Assembly: GCA_044223975.1 (NCBI GenBank)
Contig: JBGALI010000003.1
Location: forward strand, 62,001 to 126,000
Source: CAZCPB01 sp044223975
GTDB taxonomy: Bacteria; Planctomycetota; Phycisphaerae; Phycisphaerales; UBA1924
Direction of reading: 5' to 3'
Length of the DNA stretch: 64,000 nt
A program made the translations under genes and the position numbers. Shown one piece after another: positions 60,595-64,000 of this stretch. Within the stretch, counting starts at the first letter, position 1. Each line of letters opens with the position of its first letter. The notes under the pieces are model-generated. The model worked only from the letters and a program-made list of their open reading frames with translations. It made no database searches and was not told where the DNA came from.

Positions 60595-62028
60595 ATGCTT
60601 CTCCGAATGATCTACGACGACTCGCTCGCCCAGGCCGCGTACCTGATCGGCTGCCAGAAGACCGGCGAGGCGATCATCATCGACCCTGAGCGCGATGTCG
60701 ATCGCTACATCGACGCCGCCAAGCGTGCGGGACTGCGCGTGGTCGCGTGCGCCGAGACCCACATCCACGCGGACTTCGTGTCCGGCTGCCGCGAACTGGC
60801 CGAGAAGGGCGTGAAGGTCTATGTCTCGGGCGAGGGTGGTTCGGAATGGCAGTCCGAGTGGGTCAAGAAGGGCCCTGGGAATAAGCCGTACGACCACCGC
60901 GTGCTTCGCAACGGCGACACGTTCACCGTCGGTGGGATCGAGTTCAAGACCATCCATACTCCCGGCCACACGCCCGAACACATCTGTTTCATGGTCACGG
61001 ACAAGGGCGGCGGCGCGACCGAGCCCATGGGGATCGCGACCGGCGACTTTGTGTTCGTCGGCGACTTGGGCAGGCCCGACCTGCTGGAGACCGCCGCGGG
61101 GAAGGTCGGATCCTCAGACCCGGGCGCCCGCGCCCTCTTCAAGAGCGTGCAGAGCTTTGGGGCGTTGCCCGACTACCTCCAGGTGTGGCCGGCGCATGGG
61201 GCCGGCAGCGCGTGCGGCAAGGCGCTCGGGGCTGTACCGCAGAGCACGGTCGGGTACGAGAAGCGGAACAACCCGGCGATCCGTGCCGCGGCGAGCGAGA
61301 GCGGGTTTGTGAACTACATCCTCGCTGGCCAGCCCGAGCCGCCAATGTACTTTGCCCGCATGAAGCGGGTGAACCGCGAGGGGCCGAGGGTGCTGGGCAC
61401 GCTGCCGCGGCCGAAGGTGCTGCCCGCGTCGGAATTGAAAGGTCTGGACACCCGGCGCGTGGCGCTGGTGGACACGCGGCCGTGGGCCGCGTTCAAGGCC
61501 GGGCACGTGCCGGGGGCGCTCTTTGCACCGCTGGACTCGATGTTCTCCGGGGTGGTCGGTTCGTACATCGCGGACGATGAGCCGGTGTATCTCGTCGTCG
61601 AGCCCGCGCGCATCGACGAAGTAGTTCGCCTGCTGGTGCGGATCGGGATTGATGATGTGCGCGGCGTGATCGACCCGTCAACGCTGGAAGGGTTTGAGAA
61701 GGCGGGCGGCACGCTGATCCCCGCGCCCGAGATCGCCGTGGGAGAAGCCCACGCGCGGATCGAGGGCGAGGGGGCGTTCGTGCTGGATGTGCGCCGGCGC
61801 GATGAGCACGCCGAGGGGCACGTCGCGGGGGCCCTGAACATCGCCCACACGCGCCTGCCCGAGCGAATCGCCGAGATCCCCCGCGACCGACGGATCATCG
61901 TCCACTGCCGCAGCGGCGCGCGGTCGGCCCGGGCGTGCGCGTACCTGCGACGGGCGGGGTACGACGTGACGAACCTTGCCGGCGGGTTCCTGGCGTGGGA
62001 GCAGGATGCCCTGACGGTCGAGAGTTGA
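60595..62028 (+). CDS. MBL-fold hydrolase with two rhodanese domains (persulfide dioxygenase-like)
   Basis: 477 aa. N-terminal metallo-beta-lactamase fold with ETHIHADFVSG, HTPGHTPEHICF and GDLGRPDLLE, as in ETHE1/glyoxalase-II-type persulfide dioxygenases; the third motif residue is Phe where ETHE1 has His. The first rhodanese domain (VALVDTRPWAAFKAGHVPGA) lacks a catalytic Cys (VVEPARIDE at the loop). The second (FVLDVRRRDEHAEGHVAGA) has the active-site HCRSGARSAR. Likely role is handling sulfane sulfur or hydrogen sulfide. Known relatives fuse the same three domains. Confidence 0.87.
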   Translation: MLLRMIYDDSLAQAAYLIGCQKTGEAIIIDPERDVDRYIDAAKRAGLRVVACAETHIHADFVSGCRELAEKGVKVYVSGEGGSEWQSEWVKKGPGNKPYDHRVLRNGDTFTVGGIEFKTIHTPGHTPEHICFMVTDKGGGATEPMGIATGDFVFVGDLGRPDLLETAAGKVGSSDPGARALFKSVQSFGALPDYLQVWPAHGAGSACGKALGAVPQSTVGYEKRNNPAIRAAASESGFVNYILAGQPEPPMYFARMKRVNREGPRVLGTLPRPKVLPASELKGLDTRRVALVDTRPWAAFKAGHVPGALFAPLDSMFSGVVGSYIADDEPVYLVVEPARIDEVVRLLVRIGIDDVRGVIDPSTLEGFEKAGGTLIPAPEIAVGEAHARIEGEGAFVLDVRRRDEHAEGHVAGALNIAHTRLPERIAEIPRDRRIIVHCRSGARSARACAYLRRAGYDVTNLAGGFLAWEQDALTVES

Positions 62029-62155
62029 GGGCGGGCGGCGGCGGCGGCGGCCCGGTAATCTGGGGACGAAATCGGCCCCGGCCGTTCCCGAAGAACGGCG
62101 TGCACGGGCCCGCGCCCGGAGCCCGGGGAGGTGCGCCGTGGTGGGAAGCGTCGCC

Positions 62156-62530
62156 ATGAACGAACAGCCGCCGAGCCAGAACGTCTCCGACCCGCTCGCC
62201 CAGCAGTGGGAGAAGAGCTATTCGGTCGGGATGCACCTGACGACGCTGGCGATGACGTTTTTCGTGCCCGTGGTGCCGGCGCTCATCATGTGGCTGATCA
62301 AGAAGGACGAATCGCCGTTCGTGAACGATCACGGCAGGGAAGTCGTGAACTTCCAGCTCAGCCTGGTGATCTACGGGATCGCCGCGGCGATTCTGACCAT
62401 GATCGTGGTCGGCATCGTGGTGTGGATCGCCGTCTTCGTGCTGGCGCTCGTCGGGCTGATCATGGGCGCCGTCGCCGCGGGGAACGGGCGGTACTTCCGC
62501 TACCCGGCCTGCATCCGGTTCATCAAGTAA
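62156..62530 (+). CDS. DUF4870 family membrane protein
   Basis: 124 aa with three hydrophobic segments. SPFVNDHGREVVNFQLSLVIY is the family signature, followed by two more spans ending YFRYPACIRFIK. ATG 62156 was preferred over an upstream ATG/GTG because homology begins after it. Function unknown. A 7-bp hairpin (GCCGTTC/GAACGGC, 62081-62099) lies upstream, without a T tract. Confidence 0.75.
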   Translation: MNEQPPSQNVSDPLAQQWEKSYSVGMHLTTLAMTFFVPVVPALIMWLIKKDESPFVNDHGREVVNFQLSLVIYGIAAAILTMIVVGIVVWIAVFVLALVGLIMGAVAAGNGRYFRYPACIRFIK

Positions 62531-62539
62531 CCGATCCCC

Positions 62540-62653
62540 TCGGTCGACGGCCAGGACACCGGCGGCACCGGATGACGGCCGCTTATGGCTGCTGCGGTCA
62601 AGCTCTGACCAGGTTCACGGGCCACCCGTGCACCGGGCCCGGCCGTCGACCGA
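62540..62653 (-). ncRNA. ffs: Signal recognition particle RNA, small bacterial type
   Basis: Read on the minus strand, the region has the SRP domain IV core: GTGAACC, then GGTCAG, an 11-nt apical segment and GCAGCAGCC followed by TAAGC. The length between TCAG and AGCAGCC (11 nt) is the same as in E. coli 4.5S RNA. The ends pair perfectly: TCGGTCGACGGCC (62540-62552, plus strand) with GGCCGTCGACCGA (62641-62653), a 13-bp stem. It binds Ffh for co-translational export, fitting the many exported proteins here. I see no clear terminator. The apical loop sequence differs from GGAA. Confidence 0.85.
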
Positions 62654-62802
62654 AGGGACCAGCGGGCGGATCGTAGCCAGATCCCGACACCGTCGCCCCT
62701 GGAGCTCAAACCCGCGCTCGGGCGGCGGCGCGGCCTGTCAATTCCCGTCAGACTGCCCTGCGGCCGTGCCGAAATGGAGCCCTGCGCCGCGCGGCCCGTT
62801 GG

Positions 62803-62808
62803 TATACT
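62803..62808 (+). promoter_or_regulatory. TATACT -10 box, leaderless start of parA
   Basis: TATACT, then CCCGCC (6 nt), then the parA ATG at 62815. No Shine-Dalgarno motif is visible. Confidence 0.55.
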
Positions 62809-62814
62809 CCCGCC

Positions 62815-63741
62815 ATGACCGCCCCCGCCTCGCACGGATCGCGACCGGTGCGCCTGATCGCCCTCATGAACCAGAAGGGCGGCGTGGGAAAGACCACGAC
62901 CACCGTGAACCTGGGCGCATCCTTTGCGCGGGCCGGACGACCCACGCTCATCATTGACCTTGACCCCCAGTCGCACGCCACGCTGCACCTGGGCGTGGAC
63001 CCCCACACGGTCGAGCACTCGGTGTACGACCTGCTGCTGGACCCGGGCGCGGATGCCAGCTCGGTGATCCGGGAGGTGGCGCCGAACCTGTTCCTGATCC
63101 CCAGCCACACCGACCTCGCGGCCGCGGAGTCGGAGCTGTCGACCGGCGTGAACCGAGACCGCAGGATGGAGCAGATTCTGACGGGCCTGGGTGGGCGCTT
63201 TGAGTTTGTGCTCATCGACTGCCCTCCGTCGCTGGGACTCCTGACGCTCAACGCGCTCACCGCGGCACGCGAGGTGCTGATCCCCATGCAGGCGCACTTC
63301 CTGGCGCTCCAGGGCGTGGGGAAGCTGCTCGAGACCGTGGCGCTGGTCACGCGGGCGAACAACCCGAGGTTGCGCGTGTCGGGCGTGGTGCTGTGCATGC
63401 ACGACGCGACCGCGACGCACACGCGCGAGGTGGTGGCCGACCTGGACGCCTTCTTCGAGCACGCGCGCAACGACGCGGCGGACGTGGCGTGGAAGCACGC
63501 CCGCGTCTACCGGCCGCCGGTGCGGCGCAACATCAAGCTGGCCGAGTGCCCGAGCTACGGCAAGACGATCTTCGACTACGCGCCCGGGGCCAGCGGCGCC
63601 GAGGATTACGCGCGCCTGGGCGAGGTGATGCTGCACGACTGGGATTCGATGCTCGCGAGGCGCGCGGCCGAGGTCGAACCGCCGGCCCCGCCCGCGGTCG
63701 TGGTGCCGGGAAGCGTCGATCGGGCGAGGGTCCCGGCGTGA
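62815..63741 (+). CDS. ParA/MinD-type ATPase
   Basis: 308 aa, cytoplasmic. Deviant Walker A motif MNQKGGVGKTTTTVNLG (about residues 18-34), IIDLDPQSHATLHLGVD and FVLIDCPPSLGLLTLNALTA are classical for ParA-type partitioning ATPases, and the C terminus has PVRRNIKLAECPSYGKTIFDYAP. The C-terminal 40 residues are a Pro/Ala-rich extension. No ParB or parS-like site is visible next to it. The next gene overlaps its stop as GTGA. It may be the chromosome partitioning protein or an orphan; the window does not decide. Confidence 0.87.
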   Translation: MTAPASHGSRPVRLIALMNQKGGVGKTTTTVNLGASFARAGRPTLIIDLDPQSHATLHLGVDPHTVEHSVYDLLLDPGADASSVIREVAPNLFLIPSHTDLAAAESELSTGVNRDRRMEQILTGLGGRFEFVLIDCPPSLGLLTLNALTAAREVLIPMQAHFLALQGVGKLLETVALVTRANNPRLRVSGVVLCMHDATATHTREVVADLDAFFEHARNDAADVAWKHARVYRPPVRRNIKLAECPSYGKTIFDYAPGASGAEDYARLGEVMLHDWDSMLARRAAEVEPPAPPAVVVPGSVDRARVPA

Positions 63742-64000
63742 GCGCGCCCCCGGGCGCCCGCCGAAGGTTCGAGGGTCCGCTGTGCTGGCTGGCGTCGGCG
63801 TCGGCCGGGCTTGTTCTGGGCGTGCTGCTCTCGCGCCTGGCCCCGGCCGAATATGCCCCGGACCCGGTCGTTCCCCTCTGGCTGTGCATCCCCTTCGCGG
63901 CGCTGCTCGCCAGCATCGCGCTCATGCCGTTCATCAACTCGCACTTCTGGCACCATCATTTCCCGGACTTCTCGTTCTTCCTGGGCTCGCTCGTCGCCGG
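63738..64000 (+). CDS. Sodium/proton antiporter-like membrane protein, partial
   Basis: Begins at GTG 63738, overlapping the parA stop as GTGA, and is cut by the window end after 87 residues. Two hydrophobic segments are visible (ASASAGLVLGVLLSRL and LWLCIPFAALLASIALMPF) followed by INSHFWHHHFPDFSFFLG. This is the N terminus typical of planctomycete UIT-type sodium:proton antiporter/citrate transporter-like proteins, a recollection rather than a search. Translational coupling with ParA is odd for these functions. Confidence 0.55.
   Translation, partial: MSAPPGARRRFEGPLCWLASASAGLVLGVLLSRLAPAEYAPDPVVPLWLCIPFAALLASIALMPFINSHFWHHHFPDFSFFLGSLVA

Overview
The window reads as chromosomal DNA from a GC-rich planctomycete, most likely of the Phycisphaerae/Phycisphaerales group. 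This is inferred from protein features, not from a search. The clues are four secreted proteins ending in a twin 'DFDxF' dockerin-like tail that stops exactly at Gly-Cys, five proteins with a VPxPG / hydrophobic stretch / poly-Arg (PEP-CTERM-type) tail, a subtilase starting with a planctomycete LEPR-XLL-like box (LEERRLLT), many secreted and lipoprotein genes, and tandem SPINDLY-type O-GlcNAc transferases. The window looks like ordinary chromosome: there is no CRISPR array, no insertion sequence, no rRNA, and no tRNA that I could recognise. One RNA gene, a small SRP RNA on the minus strand, is supported by a conserved core and a 13-bp closing stem.

Layout. 0-6.3 kb: a GH57-like secreted glycosidase, a zinc-ribbon protein and a secreted beta-propeller protein. 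6.5-10 kb: an orphan 3-oxoacid CoA-transferase B subunit, then a coupled pair made of a lipocalin-like hypothetical and a membrane protein that appears to fuse ICMT-like, PAP2 and Lgt-like domains. 10-18.4 kb: an M16 peptidase, a subtilase and a reprolysin-like metalloprotease. 18.5-27.2 kb: an epimerase, small proteins, an OPT transporter and the LEPR-XLL subtilase with PPC domains. 27.2-31.4 kb (minus): a truA / glycosyltransferase / secreted-protein operon. 31.6-37.6 kb: two lipoproteins, a GNAT / polysaccharide-deacetylase cluster, a His-rich membrane protein and nuoG. 37.9-42.3 kb: five PEP-CTERM-type proteins, four of them paralogues, two of which are joined by near-identical repeats of about 240 bp. 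42.5-49.2 kb: DinB-like protein, holA running in frame into a lipoprotein, clpC and a lipoprotein. 49.2-51 kb: a divergent kinase and GT2 pair suggestive of LPS-core work. 51-58 kb: a DEAD-box helicase and three tandem TPR-SPINDLY transferases. 58-64 kb: M42-like and M20 peptidases, an MBL-rhodanese protein, a DUF4870 protein, SRP RNA, an orphan ParA and the start of an antiporter-like gene.

How the genes may work together. Much of the first 27 kb makes an exported hydrolase set (glycosidase, two subtilases, a reprolysin, an M16 peptidase), most with Gly-Cys tails. In the middle of it sits a protein combining a domain type that diacylates cysteine (Lgt-like) with one whose relatives methylate C-terminal lipidated cysteine (ICMT-like). 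I propose, as a testable inference, that the Gly-Cys C termini are lipidated. A second theme is a promoter layout in which a TATACT/TAGAAT-like box lies exactly 6 nt before the start codon, predicting leaderless mRNAs for at least four genes.
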